Assembly (NCBI RefSeq): GCF_012641475.1
Contig: NZ_JABAIL010000003.1
Span: 808,318-872,317, forward strand
Length of the DNA: 64,000 nucleotides
Source: Flammeovirga agarivorans
Lineage (GTDB): Bacteria; Bacteroidota; Bacteroidia; Cytophagales; Flammeovirgaceae
Reading direction: 5' to 3'
Shown: piece after piece, positions 9,532 through 19,265 of the stretch
How the letters are laid out: each line of letters starts with the position of its first letter
How positions within the stretch are numbered: the first letter of the stretch is position 1
The notes under the pieces: model-generated
The model's input: the letters and a program-made list of their open reading frames with translations, nothing else
The model's database searches: none
What the model was told of the DNA's origin: nothing
Program-made: the position numbers and the translations under genes

Positions 9532-10491
9532 ATGATAGATCAAATTAAAGACTTACAAGAACGTATAAATGCCTCTATCATTGGACAAGAGGAATTGGTT
9601 GAATCTCTAATTATAGGTTTAATCACAGAAGGAAATATTTTATTGGAAGGCTTACCTGGAATGGCTAAAACGAGGGCAGTAAACACTTTAAGTAAAGTAA
9701 TGGATATAGATATGAATCGTATTCAGTTTACGCCCGATTTATTACCTTCTGACATAACCGGTACTGAGATTTTCAACCCGGATGCGGAAGATGGTAATAG
9801 CTTCAGTTTTAAAAGAGGTCCCATTTTTACCAATCTTGTTTTGGCAGATGAAATCAATAGAGCTCCAGCCAAAGTACAATCAGCATTACTCGAAGCGATG
9901 GAGGAACATCAGGTAACTGTGGCTTCGAAAACATATAAGATAGATCCTTTTTTTATGGTTATTGCTACTCAAAACCCAATTGAACAAGAAGGTACTTATC
10001 CTTTGCCAGAGGCCCAATTGGATCGTTTTATGATGAAAATAGTGATTGAATACCTTACGACTGAACAAGAAGAAAAGATGTTGGAATTGGTGAGAGGAGA
10101 AGTTTCATCAGCATCAAAAAATTCCAAAGAACCTATTAATAAAAAAGTGATTTTTGATCTGAGAGATCAGTTGAATGCGATCAATGTTTCTGAAGCCATT
10201 AATAAATATATTGTTAGAATTATCGATGCTACGAGGTTTCCAGAAAAATACAATGAAGAGCTAAAGAAATACATCAATATTGGAGCCTCTCCTAGGGGAA
10301 GTATTGCCTTGGATAAAGCATCAAGATGTATGGCATTAATGAAAGGTAAAGATTATGTAGATACAGATGATGTTAGAGAAGTTTGTCATAGAATTCTAAG
10401 ACATAGAGTTTCCTTAACCTATCAAGCCAATGCTGATAAAAAATCTGCAGATGAAATTATTAATGAACTACTAAAAGCAGTGCCTGTTTAA
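9532..10491 (+). CDS. moxR: MoxR-family AAA+ ATPase
   Basis: A 319-residue cytoplasmic AAA+ ATPase of the MoxR class, chaperone-like ATPases that act with von Willebrand A proteins. Motifs: Walker A GLPGMAKT, Walker B LVLADEINRAPAK, sensor ATQNPIEQEGTYPLPEAQLDRF and a C-terminal helical lid with SPRGS. Length and motifs are canonical, so it should be active. It is followed after 3 bp by the DUF58 gene and then by DUF4381, two VWA proteins and BatD, the standard partner set. The family is linked to stress resistance, metal insertion and envelope-complex assembly; the client here is unknown. Confidence 0.95.
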   Translation: MIDQIKDLQERINASIIGQEELVESLIIGLITEGNILLEGLPGMAKTRAVNTLSKVMDIDMNRIQFTPDLLPSDITGTEIFNPDAEDGNSFSFKRGPIFTNLVLADEINRAPAKVQSALLEAMEEHQVTVASKTYKIDPFFMVIATQNPIEQEGTYPLPEAQLDRFMMKIVIEYLTTEQEEKMLELVRGEVSSASKNSKEPINKKVIFDLRDQLNAINVSEAINKYIVRIIDATRFPEKYNEELKKYINIGASPRGSIALDKASRCMALMKGKDYVDTDDVREVCHRILRHRVSLTYQANADKKSADEIINELLKAVPV

Positions 10492-10494
10492 GCT

Positions 10495-11412
10495 TTGACA
10501 AAAATCAAATTAAACATACAAGATCTCTTAGAATTAGAAGGAATTACTGAGGGGACCGAATTTTTCAAAAATCAAAGAGTTACAGGATTACTCTCAGGTC
10601 GTCATGCTTCTATGTTAAGAGGACGGGGATTAGATTTTTCTGAAGTACGCAAATATGTTCTTGGAGATGATATTAGAAACATTGATTGGAAAGTAACTGC
10701 AAGAACAAGGGAAACACATACTAAGGTTTTTAGTGAAGAAAAGGAGAGGCCTCAGATGACTATCCTAGATCAAAGTTTATCCATGTTATTTGGAAGTACT
10801 GGCGATTTAAAAGCGAATATAGGTATTCAGTTAATGGCTATTCATGGATTTCGAGCTTTGAAAATGGGTGATCGTTTTGGTGGAATTATCTATAACGATC
10901 AGCAAAATCTTATTTTTAGACCTTCTCGAAGTAAAAACCTATTTCAAGCATTATTGGAACATGCTTTACAACTCAATCATGATTTAATAGAACAGAAAAT
11001 CTCTAAAAATACATCATTTCATAAACTAGAAGAAGCATTATTTCAGATGCTGCAGATTGCCCATCATGACTTCATTATCAATGTTGTTACTGATATCACT
11101 TTGTTAACCGATCTTGGATTGGAGAGGCTAGGTACATTGGCACAAAGTAATAATGTGATAGTAACACACATTTATGATCCATTAGATGAATATTTGCCAG
11201 CTCAACGTATCCCGATGACAGACACTGCAGTACAGATTGATTGGGATATCACAAAAATGAAGCAGAAAGAGTTTTCTGAAAAGTATAAAGTAATGTATCA
11301 TCAATTAGAAAAAAGATTGATGGATTATAGAATACCACTCATCAAATTTGATACAGTAAAGCCATTAAAAGTTCAAGTAAAAGAAGTTTTGAATGATCAA
11401 TATCAAGGATAA
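10495..11412 (+). CDS. DUF58 domain protein (MoxR partner)
   Basis: A 305-residue DUF58 protein with the hallmark DDIRNIDWKVTARTRETHTK stretch and a degenerate VWA-like fold after it (PQMTILDQSLSMLFG). The likely start is TTG at 10495, three bases after the moxR stop; no in-frame ATG lies nearby. DUF58 genes nearly always follow moxR and are thought to act with it. The gene overlaps the start of the next gene by 20 bp, so tight translational coupling is expected. No signal peptide is seen, so it is cytoplasmic. Confidence 0.9.
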   Translation: MTKIKLNIQDLLELEGITEGTEFFKNQRVTGLLSGRHASMLRGRGLDFSEVRKYVLGDDIRNIDWKVTARTRETHTKVFSEEKERPQMTILDQSLSMLFGSTGDLKANIGIQLMAIHGFRALKMGDRFGGIIYNDQQNLIFRPSRSKNLFQALLEHALQLNHDLIEQKISKNTSFHKLEEALFQMLQIAHHDFIINVVTDITLLTDLGLERLGTLAQSNNVIVTHIYDPLDEYLPAQRIPMTDTAVQIDWDITKMKQKEFSEKYKVMYHQLEKRLMDYRIPLIKFDTVKPLKVQVKEVLNDQYQG

Positions 11413-11863
11413 TATAGGAACAGTAATTCCACCTCCTTCCGTTCAATTTTCTTTTGATACGTTGGGGTGGAAAGTAGTAGGAGGAATAATATTGCTTTTG
11501 ATAGTACTTCTAATATGGAAGTTATGGAAACATCATACTAAGAATTTATATCGAAAAGAGGCACTTCAACTTTTATATAAAATTGATCAAAATCAGGCGT
11601 CGCCAAATAATGTGTATGAGATCGACAAGTTATTAAGAATTACAGCCTATACAGCTTATCATGAAAATAGAATAAAGCAATTAGAAGGGAAAGAATGGAA
11701 ACTTTTTTTAGACCAGAAAATAAAAAGAGATGTATTGAAAGATGATAAATTTTTGATGCTACAGCAATTCATCTTCTCAGAAAAACTTAATCCAGAAACG
11801 AAAGAAAATTTTAAAGACTATTATCAATATGCCGAATTTTGGATACGAAAACATGCACTTTGA
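11393..11863 (+). CDS. DUF4381-type membrane protein of the Bat cluster
   Basis: A 156-residue protein with one transmembrane helix (about residues 26-45, GWKVVGGIILLLIVLLIW) after a short proline-rich periplasmic segment (GTVIPPPSVQFSFDT), then a basic cytoplasmic helical domain. This is the layout of DUF4381 proteins found between DUF58 and VWA genes in MoxR clusters. It overlaps the DUF58 gene by 20 bp and the next gene by about 11 bp, so the genes are co-translated. Function unknown beyond the association. Confidence 0.8.
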   Translation: MINIKDNIGTVIPPPSVQFSFDTLGWKVVGGIILLLIVLLIWKLWKHHTKNLYRKEALQLLYKIDQNQASPNNVYEIDKLLRITAYTAYHENRIKQLEGKEWKLFLDQKIKRDVLKDDKFLMLQQFIFSEKLNPETKENFKDYYQYAEFWIRKHAL

Positions 11864-12836
11864 ATGGACTTATCCTTGGGTATTTACCTTTGTGATCATA
11901 GTTCCATTAGTGTATTGGATTTTACCTCCAATGCGGAAGAAAACTGCTGCTTTAGTTTTTCCATCTTTCTCTAGAGCAGTTCAGGTATCGGGTATTAACC
12001 CTAGAAAAAAATCAAAGGTCTCAAAAAAGAGTGTCTTCCAATGGTTTATTTTATTTCTTATCTATATCGGGATTTTAGTAGGTGCAGCTGGACCTAAGTT
12101 AGTCGGTCAACCTGAGAAGAAAATTAAGACTGCAAGAAGTTTTTTAATTACTGCTGACATGTCATTTAGTATGGACAATAAGGATTGGGTAGTAGAGAAA
12201 CAACGACTTACCCGTTGGCATGCCGTACAAAAACTGATGACTGAGTTTATTAAAGGTCGTAAATCTGATCGAATGGGATTAGTCCTTTTTGCAACTCATC
12301 CCTACCTACAAGCACCACTTACAGAAGATTTACACTCAGTCATGTTTATGCTAAATGATGCAGAAGTGGGAATGGCAGGACAAATGACTGGTATTGGTGA
12401 TGCTATTGGATACAGTATGAAAGTTTTTGAGCAGGATACCACTAAAGAAAAAGTGATTTTATTACTGACTGATGGTGTTGATAGTGGAAGAGGAACAAAC
12501 CCTTTAGATGCAGCTGCTGTAGCAAAAAATGATAGTATTAAGATTTATACCCTAGGTATTGGTGATCCTACAGGAAGAGATAAGATAGACGAGAAGACGA
12601 TGACTTACATTGCTGAGTCTACCGGAGGACAATACTTTAGAGCGATGGATGAAAAAGAATTGAAAAAAGCCTACAAAGCTTTAGATGATCTTGAACCCAT
12701 TAAGTACGAGACCTCTACTTTAAAACCCGAAGTGTTACTTTATTTTTATCCAATAGCAGTATCAATTGTACTTTCTTTTCTTTTGATATTCTATTTAAAC
12801 GTTGTCTCATTATTAAAATCGAAAACTAATGGATAA
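11853..12836 (+). CDS. batA: BatA-like VWA membrane protein
   Basis: A von Willebrand factor A protein anchored by N-terminal membrane helices (YPWVFTFVIIVPLVYWIL; a second around FQWFILFLIYIGILVGAAG) and one C-terminal helix. The metal-ion-dependent adhesion site is intact: DMSFS and LLTDGVDSG. I prefer the ATG at 11853, which starts MHFEWTYPW as in BatA proteins; an ATG 24 bases upstream adds eight residues. The VWA domain should face the periplasm. It overlaps the next gene by 8 bp. In the bacteroidal Bat system BatA works with BatB and MoxR in stress tolerance; the role here is inferred from context. Confidence 0.9.
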   Translation: MHFEWTYPWVFTFVIIVPLVYWILPPMRKKTAALVFPSFSRAVQVSGINPRKKSKVSKKSVFQWFILFLIYIGILVGAAGPKLVGQPEKKIKTARSFLITADMSFSMDNKDWVVEKQRLTRWHAVQKLMTEFIKGRKSDRMGLVLFATHPYLQAPLTEDLHSVMFMLNDAEVGMAGQMTGIGDAIGYSMKVFEQDTTKEKVILLLTDGVDSGRGTNPLDAAAVAKNDSIKIYTLGIGDPTGRDKIDEKTMTYIAESTGGQYFRAMDEKELKKAYKALDDLEPIKYETSTLKPEVLLYFYPIAVSIVLSFLLIFYLNVVSLLKSKTNG

Positions 12837-14556
12837 CGAACAACTCATTACATATATCAATGATTTCCATTTTTTAAGGCCAAAATTCTTATGGTGTTTT
12901 GCTCCCTTGCTTTTTGTTTTTGTCTTGTATCTGATCAACTATAAAAGATCACTTTCATGGCAAAAATTAATACGAGAAGATTTGAGAAAAGTAATCATAC
13001 TTGATCAACAATTGAGTAAGATCAATTTACCGGCATTTTTAATGTTCTTTAGCCTTTCATTACTTATTATTAGTGTTTCCGGCCCAACTTTTAAAAAGAA
13101 AAAGCTGCCTACGGTGATCAATAAAGCTGTTGTATGGGTTACTTTGGATTTGTCTCAAAGTATGATGACAAAAGATATTTCGCCAAATAGATTAGAGCGG
13201 GCTAAATTAAAAATCAGAGATTTATTTGCTGAAAAAATGAATACAAAAGTGGGATTAGTGGCCTACGCCGGTACGCCTCATGTCATTTTTCCACCTAGTT
13301 TGGATAAGGAAATTATGGTCCCTTATATGACGACAATTAAACCTCGAATTATGCCGGTGAAGGGAACAAACTATGAGTTGTTATTGTCATATATGGATAC
13401 TTTAATTCAGAAGGAAATTGCTCCTCCAACTATAATTATTGTAACAGATGAAATCGATCAAAAAGTAAGTCGAGAAGTGGTCAAATTTGCAAATAAGACA
13501 AACTCTTGGGTACAAATATGGTTGGCGAGTTCATTTAATGGTGGTTTTGTACCTAATCCATACAATTCGAAAAAGCATTTAATTCATAATGGAAAAGAAG
13601 TTTTCTCAAAAGCTGATAGGAGTTTATTATCACAATTAGAGAAGAATGAAAGGATTTCAGTAGTTCCCATAACATTAGATAATAGTGATGTGGAAGTGCT
13701 AAAAAAACATATTGTGCAGCATCAAGTCATAAAAACTGAAGATGATAAGAAAGAGAGTGATTGGAGAGATGATGGGAAGCTATTGATTTATCCATTATTA
13801 ATAATTACTCTTTTCTGGTTTAGGAAAGGATGGATGGTCAATTGGGGATTAATGCTACTCATTTTTCTAAGTGGCTGTAGTGAAAAATATGATAATTTAT
13901 GGTATTCGAAAGATTATCAAGCCCAACAAAAAGAAAAAGAAGGTGACTATGAGAGTGCAGCAAAATTATATCAAGATCCTTCGCACAAAGCTTTTGCTTA
14001 CTATAAAAGTGGAAACTATGAAGCCGCAGCAGAAAATTATGAATTAGATTCTACAGCAATATCTCAATATAATCTAGGGTTAATGTATGTGGAATTGGGG
14101 AATTATGAAATGGCACAGGCCGCTTTTAGGATTGCTTTAAAGAAAGATTCTACTTTATCGGTAGCTACTGTGTCTTTAAATAAAGTCATTAAAATAATTG
14201 AAAGTAATGTTGCCGATAAATCGGCTTTTAAGAATACTCAAAAAGATGTTCAACAGGCAGTGAAAGCCCTATCAGAAAAGGAACGAAAGCTTTCAGATCA
14301 TGACTACAATAAGAAGAAGGATAAAGATGCAGATAGAGAAAAAGAAAAAGTAGTAGATCCTAAAAAGAGAAAATACAAAGAACAAGACTGGCCGAATCAG
14401 AATAAGAAAAAAGAGAAGGACATGAATCAAGTGAGTGCCGCAAGTATGGTGATGGAAAAAACAAATGCGGACCCTTCAGAATTTTTAAGAAAGAAGTTTA
14501 TTCTTCAAAAAAGAAAGTATTACCCACACATAAAGAATCCAGAAAAAAAATGGTGA
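12829..14556 (+). CDS. batB: BatB/BatC fusion: VWA domain plus TPR domain
   Basis: One 575-residue frame covers what are usually two proteins. Residues 1-330 are BatB-like: two N-terminal membrane helices, a VWA domain with MIDAS DLSQS and IIIVTDEID, then a helix. At residues 336-350 comes a second signal-like stretch ending in a lipobox (LIFLSGC, C350), followed by TPR repeats (GDYESAAKLYQ, SGNYEAAAENYE, LGNYEMAQAAFRIAL) and a very basic Lys-rich tail, as in BatC. An internal ATG at 13834, preceded by aggaaagg, could start a free BatC lipoprotein from the same message. The gene overlaps both neighbours by 7-8 bp. Confidence 0.85.
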   Translation: MDNEQLITYINDFHFLRPKFLWCFAPLLFVFVLYLINYKRSLSWQKLIREDLRKVIILDQQLSKINLPAFLMFFSLSLLIISVSGPTFKKKKLPTVINKAVVWVTLDLSQSMMTKDISPNRLERAKLKIRDLFAEKMNTKVGLVAYAGTPHVIFPPSLDKEIMVPYMTTIKPRIMPVKGTNYELLLSYMDTLIQKEIAPPTIIIVTDEIDQKVSREVVKFANKTNSWVQIWLASSFNGGFVPNPYNSKKHLIHNGKEVFSKADRSLLSQLEKNERISVVPITLDNSDVEVLKKHIVQHQVIKTEDDKKESDWRDDGKLLIYPLLIITLFWFRKGWMVNWGLMLLIFLSGCSEKYDNLWYSKDYQAQQKEKEGDYESAAKLYQDPSHKAFAYYKSGNYEAAAENYELDSTAISQYNLGLMYVELGNYEMAQAAFRIALKKDSTLSVATVSLNKVIKIIESNVADKSAFKNTQKDVQQAVKALSEKERKLSDHDYNKKKDKDADREKEKVVDPKKRKYKEQDWPNQNKKKEKDMNQVSAASMVMEKTNADPSEFLRKKFILQKRKYYPHIKNPEKKW

Positions 14557-15887
14557 AGAAAATCTTAGTCATAGCATTTTGGTTTTTGTTCATCCAAGAA
14601 GGATTTTGCCAGAAACCATTTGCAAAAGTATATTTAAATAAAAAATATGTTTTTGTTCAACAACCTATTCAAGTAACTATCAAAGTGTATTCACCGACAT
14701 GGTTTACTCAGGGTGTTGAATTTGGTGATCTCAAGGTCAAAGATGCTTTTATTATACCTTTTACTAATTCTGTTTCGGGTAACGAAGCTGTAGGAGGAAA
14801 GAACTATGCAGTGATCTCTCATTATTTCTTATTATTTCCATATAAAACAGGCGCATTAGAATTCCCTTCATTAACCATGACCGCATATGTTCCTCCTCCG
14901 GGAGATTATGAAGGAAAACCAACACCAGTGAAAACTAGGTCGATACAATTTAAAGCGAAAGCATTACCAAAATCAAAATATCCATCTTTTCTTGCGTCAA
15001 GGGTTTACTTACAAGATTATTGGAATAAAGACTTTAAAAAGCTAAAAGTAGGAGATGTTGTGGAAAGAACGGTAAAGGTAACCGCAGTAAAAACAATTGC
15101 TAATTTTATTCCTAATGTTACTATCGATTCTGTTACTTATGCTAAAAAGTATGCAAACAATAACCTAACGGATCAAAACATCAATTCTAAGAAGGAAACA
15201 TTAATAAGCACACGTACAGAAACGTTCTCGTATCTATTTACAAAAGCAGGAGATTTTGAAATGCCTGGGGCAAGTATCTCCTACTTTAGCCCATATACAG
15301 GAGAGTATAAAACCATCAAGTCAGAACCCACCAAAATACATGTAGATACGACCTCAGATCTCGGAATAGTTGCTTCTATTGCCGATAGCCTTTCTATGTT
15401 AAATCAACCTATGGAAATAAATAAAGAACCTAAGAAGTCATTAAAAGAACAGGTGATTGAGTTCATTGTAACTTATAAATATAAATTAGGTATAGTTTTC
15501 CTTTTATTCATCACCTTTAGAAGAATCATTAAAGGTTTGCAAAGTGTATTTAATTACTATAGAAAAAGAAGAGAACAATACCTGCTTTCAGAAAAATATG
15601 CTTTTAAATTAGCGTTAAAGGAAGGAGGGAAAGAGAATATACCATCAAAATTAGATGGAACATATAGATGGTTATTACATCCAAAGTTGAATAAGATTTC
15701 GATAACTCAAACAAGTAAAGAAATTAATGATGAGGTGTCACACTCTTTTTTTATTCAATTATTTCATGATTTAAGTATCAGTAGTGGGAAATCAAAAATA
15801 ATGAATTACAAAAAAAATATCATTGAACTAAGAAAGAAATTGATGAAAAGAAGTAAGTCTAAACCTTCGCATTTGAAAAAATGGTAG
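14550..15887 (+). CDS. batD: BatD-like protein
   Basis: A 445-residue envelope protein with a signal peptide (MVKKILVIAFWFLFIQEGFCQ), two beta-sandwich domains typical of BatD (KVYLNKKYVFVQQPIQVTIKV; VGDVVERTVKVTA) and one transmembrane helix near residues 308-325, followed by a basic cytoplasmic tail. BatD is the periplasmic partner of the BatA/BatB VWA proteins. The start overlaps the preceding stop by 7 bp. It is the last gene of the collinear run beginning with the sulfatases; a 276-bp non-coding stretch follows. Confidence 0.85.
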   Translation: MVKKILVIAFWFLFIQEGFCQKPFAKVYLNKKYVFVQQPIQVTIKVYSPTWFTQGVEFGDLKVKDAFIIPFTNSVSGNEAVGGKNYAVISHYFLLFPYKTGALEFPSLTMTAYVPPPGDYEGKPTPVKTRSIQFKAKALPKSKYPSFLASRVYLQDYWNKDFKKLKVGDVVERTVKVTAVKTIANFIPNVTIDSVTYAKKYANNNLTDQNINSKKETLISTRTETFSYLFTKAGDFEMPGASISYFSPYTGEYKTIKSEPTKIHVDTTSDLGIVASIADSLSMLNQPMEINKEPKKSLKEQVIEFIVTYKYKLGIVFLLFITFRRIIKGLQSVFNYYRKRREQYLLSEKYAFKLALKEGGKENIPSKLDGTYRWLLHPKLNKISITQTSKEINDEVSHSFFIQLFHDLSISSGKSKIMNYKKNIIELRKKLMKRSKSKPSHLKKW

Positions 15888-16163
15888 ATATTCTTATTAG
15901 ATTGAAAAACAGTCAACTATATTAATGATTCAAGAGTAAAAATTGAACAGATTTTTTTGTATAAAAGTTTCAAATAATTAGAATTAATTTCTATTTTTAT
16001 GGATAATTACGTATTGATATTCTTTTAAACTGTTGTATCTCATTAAAGCACTCCAAATTGTTATCTTTTAGACCCACTAAATATTTTACGACTTAACTAT
16101 ATTATTTCTATTCATTCTAAAAGTGAAAGCTATTTGAGGGCTTAATGACCAAAAATTGCCCAA

Positions 16164-17426
16164 ATGAAAAATTTATTAGCGACTTTATTTCTTACCTGTT
16201 ACTGTGTATTCAATAATTCTTATGCCCGATTTGTTGAACAAGACACAGTAATTAATCACATTGATAAGACGATTACCATTGTAAGGGATGTAACCTTTAA
16301 TGCAAATCAAGATGAAGATGGAAATACAATTCCCAATAACACTGAAAACTATATTATTTTTAATGTACCTGATGGTTACACTCTTGTTGTAGGAGAAAAT
16401 GTTGAATTTGACATCCAAAAAACAGATACTGAAAAGCAATATGTTGAGATTATAGGAGACATGAAATTGTTGTCGGGTGCATCATTTATTGTTCGGAGAG
16501 AAGCATATTTCACTTTATATGGGTCTTTAACTGTTGAAGGTACGGGTAGTACTATTAAGGTGGAAGATCCCGGGCATATTTCTAAATCGTCTTACTTTTT
16601 AGTAACAGGAGACTTTAATAATAACACAAGTCCTGGCGGTAACACAACGATAGATATTGATCATAAAGGATCATTATTTATTATGGGTGATGCAACGGGA
16701 GACAATTCTACGCTTACTTTAGCGATCAGAAATGGGGATGAAACAGGCATAGGAGGAATACATGTTGATGGGGATGAAAATATTGATAACTTTCATGATT
16801 ATAATAAAAAATCAGACGGTACTTTCCCTTCTGCACTAAACTCTAAAATCCAATCAGTCAATGATCTTCCTGTTGAGCTTATTGACTTTACAGCAAGTGT
16901 TATAAGCGATCAAGTAATCGTTTCTTGGTCAACAGCCACTGAATTAAATGCAGATTATTTTGATTTACAAAAATCAAATGATAAAGTGAATTGGGAATCA
17001 CTAGAAAGAATATCCGCACAAGGTAATTCTACTCATGTGACTAATTATGAATATATAGATACCGACCCAGTAAACGGAGATTTTTATTATCGTTTAATTC
17101 AATATGATTTTGATGGTAAAAACGAAACGTTTGGACCAATTCATATTAATAATAGAATAAATGCTGAGCGTTTTAATGTCTCTGTTTATCCTAACCCTTC
17201 TACTTCAATTACTAGGCTGGATGTAAATAGGGTTGATCTAAATTCCATTATAAAGATTAACGTCTATGATAGTAAGGGTAAATTAGTTGGCGAGAAAGAA
17301 CTTTCTGTTGGACAGTACAATTTTACTTTCAACCTAGATACAATTATAAAGTTGAACAAAGGAGTCTATTACCTTACTATTCAACAAGGCAAATTTATCG
17401 AAAAGAAGAAAGTAATCAGATATTAA
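16164..17426 (+). CDS. T9SS-exported protein of unknown function
   Basis: A 420-residue protein with a signal peptide (MKNLLATLFLTCYCVFNNSYA), a beta-rich N-terminal passenger (about 22-235) that I do not recognise, then the LPVELIDFTA domain (about 236-320) that commonly precedes the sorting signal in Bacteroidota, and a type A T9SS C-terminal domain (VYPNPSTS ... KGVYYLTIQQGKFIEKKKVI). The passenger resembles G8/beta-helix-like repeats (TLYGSLTVEGTGSTIKV), but this is not secure. It should be secreted and released or anchored at the surface after the sorting domain is removed. The next gene has the same C-terminal half, so the two may be diverged duplicates. Confidence 0.8.
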   Translation: MKNLLATLFLTCYCVFNNSYARFVEQDTVINHIDKTITIVRDVTFNANQDEDGNTIPNNTENYIIFNVPDGYTLVVGENVEFDIQKTDTEKQYVEIIGDMKLLSGASFIVRREAYFTLYGSLTVEGTGSTIKVEDPGHISKSSYFLVTGDFNNNTSPGGNTTIDIDHKGSLFIMGDATGDNSTLTLAIRNGDETGIGGIHVDGDENIDNFHDYNKKSDGTFPSALNSKIQSVNDLPVELIDFTASVISDQVIVSWSTATELNADYFDLQKSNDKVNWESLERISAQGNSTHVTNYEYIDTDPVNGDFYYRLIQYDFDGKNETFGPIHINNRINAERFNVSVYPNPSTSITRLDVNRVDLNSIIKINVYDSKGKLVGEKELSVGQYNFTFNLDTIIKLNKGVYYLTIQQGKFIEKKKVIRY

Positions 17427-17768
17427 GGTTTTGATTATAACATAATGCAGTAAGGGTAATATTCTTGATAGGAGTATTGCCCTTTTTCTTGTTTTCAAGA
17501 ATATGATTTATATAACATTGTATTGTTAAAATTGAATATTTTAAATATTTCTGAACCAATACTACAATTAACTCAGTCCATTAATTTTTTGTTAATCTAT
17601 ATTTAATGCCTGTTTTGTAATTTCGATACTAAAGTACGATATAGGAATATATCAAGAATGTTATATCAGAATATTATGAGATGGGAACTTTTAAATTGTT
17701 TTTTACAAAGATTATAAAATTATTTTACTTCTTGTTTAAACTTCAAAAACTTTAAACACTACTTAACT
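17427..17768 (+). other. Intergenic region, non-coding
   Basis: There are 342 bp between two T9SS protein genes. It holds a hairpin terminator at its start and an AT-rich leader for the next gene with a weak -7-like element (taatttcg near 17620). I see no small gene. Confidence 0.6.
17452..17490 (+). terminator. Rho-independent terminator
   Basis: The stem aagggtaata / tattgcccttt (one G-U pair) is followed by tttctt, 25 bp after the stop of the first T9SS protein gene. Confidence 0.65.
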
Positions 17769-19247
17769 ATGAATGCTACTATATTGACAAGACTACTGAC
17801 TTTATGTATCATTTTGCTATCCTCAAATATCTTTGCTGCTAATATCTCTTGGGATGGAGATGCTGGAGATGGGTTATGGTCAACAGCCTCTAATTGGGAT
17901 GGAGATGCATTACCAGATAATGGTGATAATGTAACCCTAGATTGTAATTGTACAATTACGGTAAATGGAGATATTGAATATAAAAAATTAGCATTAGAAG
18001 CAGGTACTACACTACATTTTACAGCAAATTCTACTATTGATAAAGCAGATGAAACAACAATTGATGGTACCATGATTATTGATGCAATTGTCACTTTCCC
18101 TCAAGGTATAGAAGTAGAATTGACTGATGACGATGCCATATTACAAGTCAATGCATCTGGAGAAATCACTGATACTGGATTAGGTTTAGCTGAAAATTCG
18201 CGTATTGAGATAAAGGCTGAAGGTACGAATACAGGAGTTGATGAAGGTCCTTTTATTTATAATTATGGTGAAATGACTCTAAAAAAATTAGATATTGGTA
18301 AAGATGGAAATGGAGAGTTGTATAATTATTCTGACGGTATTATTAATGTAAGTGATGAATTACATGTTGATGGTGAATTATGTAATCAAGGTACATTAAA
18401 TATTCATAATGAAGATGGAGATGCTAAATTTAAAGTACATGGAGCTACTATCTCTTGTGGTGGTCTAGTCAATGTTGATTTAGTTGAATTAGATGATAAG
18501 GAGGATAGACAAGCAAACTTATCAGATATCGTAATTAGTGATGGTAACGATTGTGAAGGTGGGGATAGTGATACTCCACAATACAAAGTAAAGGACGTTG
18601 ATGGTATTCATACTTTTAATGAAGTTGTATTACTTGATGCTGGAAATAACACTTTCCAAATAGATCCTGAAAATGTATATTCTTGTAATAGAAATGCTGC
18701 TAATGAAGATTTGCCAGTAGAGTTAATTTATTTTGAAGCATATGAATATGAAAGTGCAGTTGAATTAATTTGGGAAACAGCTTCTGAAATTAATAACTCA
18801 CACTTTGTGTTAGAAAAATCACAAGATAAAGTAAACTGGTATGAGATCACTCAGGTTCAGGGAATGGGTAATTCTAATATTGCAATGAATTATAGTTTTA
18901 TGGATGAAAATCCTTATCCTGGAGTTTCCTATTATCGTTTAACACAAGTTGATTTTGATGGAAAATATGAAATGTTTGAGCCAATTATGTACAAGAATGG
19001 TGAAGAAGTGATTACTAATATTCTTGCGTTTCCAATTCCATCAGAAAAAATTGTAACCATTACATCCACACAAGATATTTTAAAAGAAAGAATTCAAATC
19101 TTTAATTCTATTGGGGTATCAGTTCAGCATTTGGTTAATATTGAATCAATGGAAACAAAGCATATTCAGTTAAATATAGAAGAACTGAAGCAAGGTGTTT
19201 ATTATTTTAAAACGCAAGAACAGATTATCCGATTTGTAAAAAATTAG
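17769..19247 (+). CDS. T9SS-exported protein of unknown function
   Basis: A 492-residue protein: signal peptide (MNATILTRLLTLCIILLSSNIFA), a short ISWDGDAGDGLWSTASNWDG motif typical of the start of beta-helix/adhesin-like passengers, a long low-complexity Asp/Glu-rich beta passenger (about 40-310), an LPVELIYFEAYEY domain, and a T9SS sorting domain (ILAFPIPSEKIVTI ... KQGVYYFKTQEQIIRFVKN). The passenger has many DGE/NDG turns, compatible with calcium binding, and five cysteines. Function is unknown; surface adhesin or matrix protein is a guess. It shares its last 170 residues in pattern with the preceding gene. Confidence 0.8.
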   Translation: MNATILTRLLTLCIILLSSNIFAANISWDGDAGDGLWSTASNWDGDALPDNGDNVTLDCNCTITVNGDIEYKKLALEAGTTLHFTANSTIDKADETTIDGTMIIDAIVTFPQGIEVELTDDDAILQVNASGEITDTGLGLAENSRIEIKAEGTNTGVDEGPFIYNYGEMTLKKLDIGKDGNGELYNYSDGIINVSDELHVDGELCNQGTLNIHNEDGDAKFKVHGATISCGGLVNVDLVELDDKEDRQANLSDIVISDGNDCEGGDSDTPQYKVKDVDGIHTFNEVVLLDAGNNTFQIDPENVYSCNRNAANEDLPVELIYFEAYEYESAVELIWETASEINNSHFVLEKSQDKVNWYEITQVQGMGNSNIAMNYSFMDENPYPGVSYYRLTQVDFDGKYEMFEPIMYKNGEEVITNILAFPIPSEKIVTITSTQDILKERIQIFNSIGVSVQHLVNIESMETKHIQLNIEELKQGVYYFKTQEQIIRFVKN

Positions 19248-19265
19248 ACTTAATGTCGATAATAT

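Noticed and set aside
17759-18094. A 111-codon minus-strand frame over the start of the second T9SS protein
   Set aside because: It is antisense to a gene with signal peptide and sorting domain, and has no signal or family of its own.
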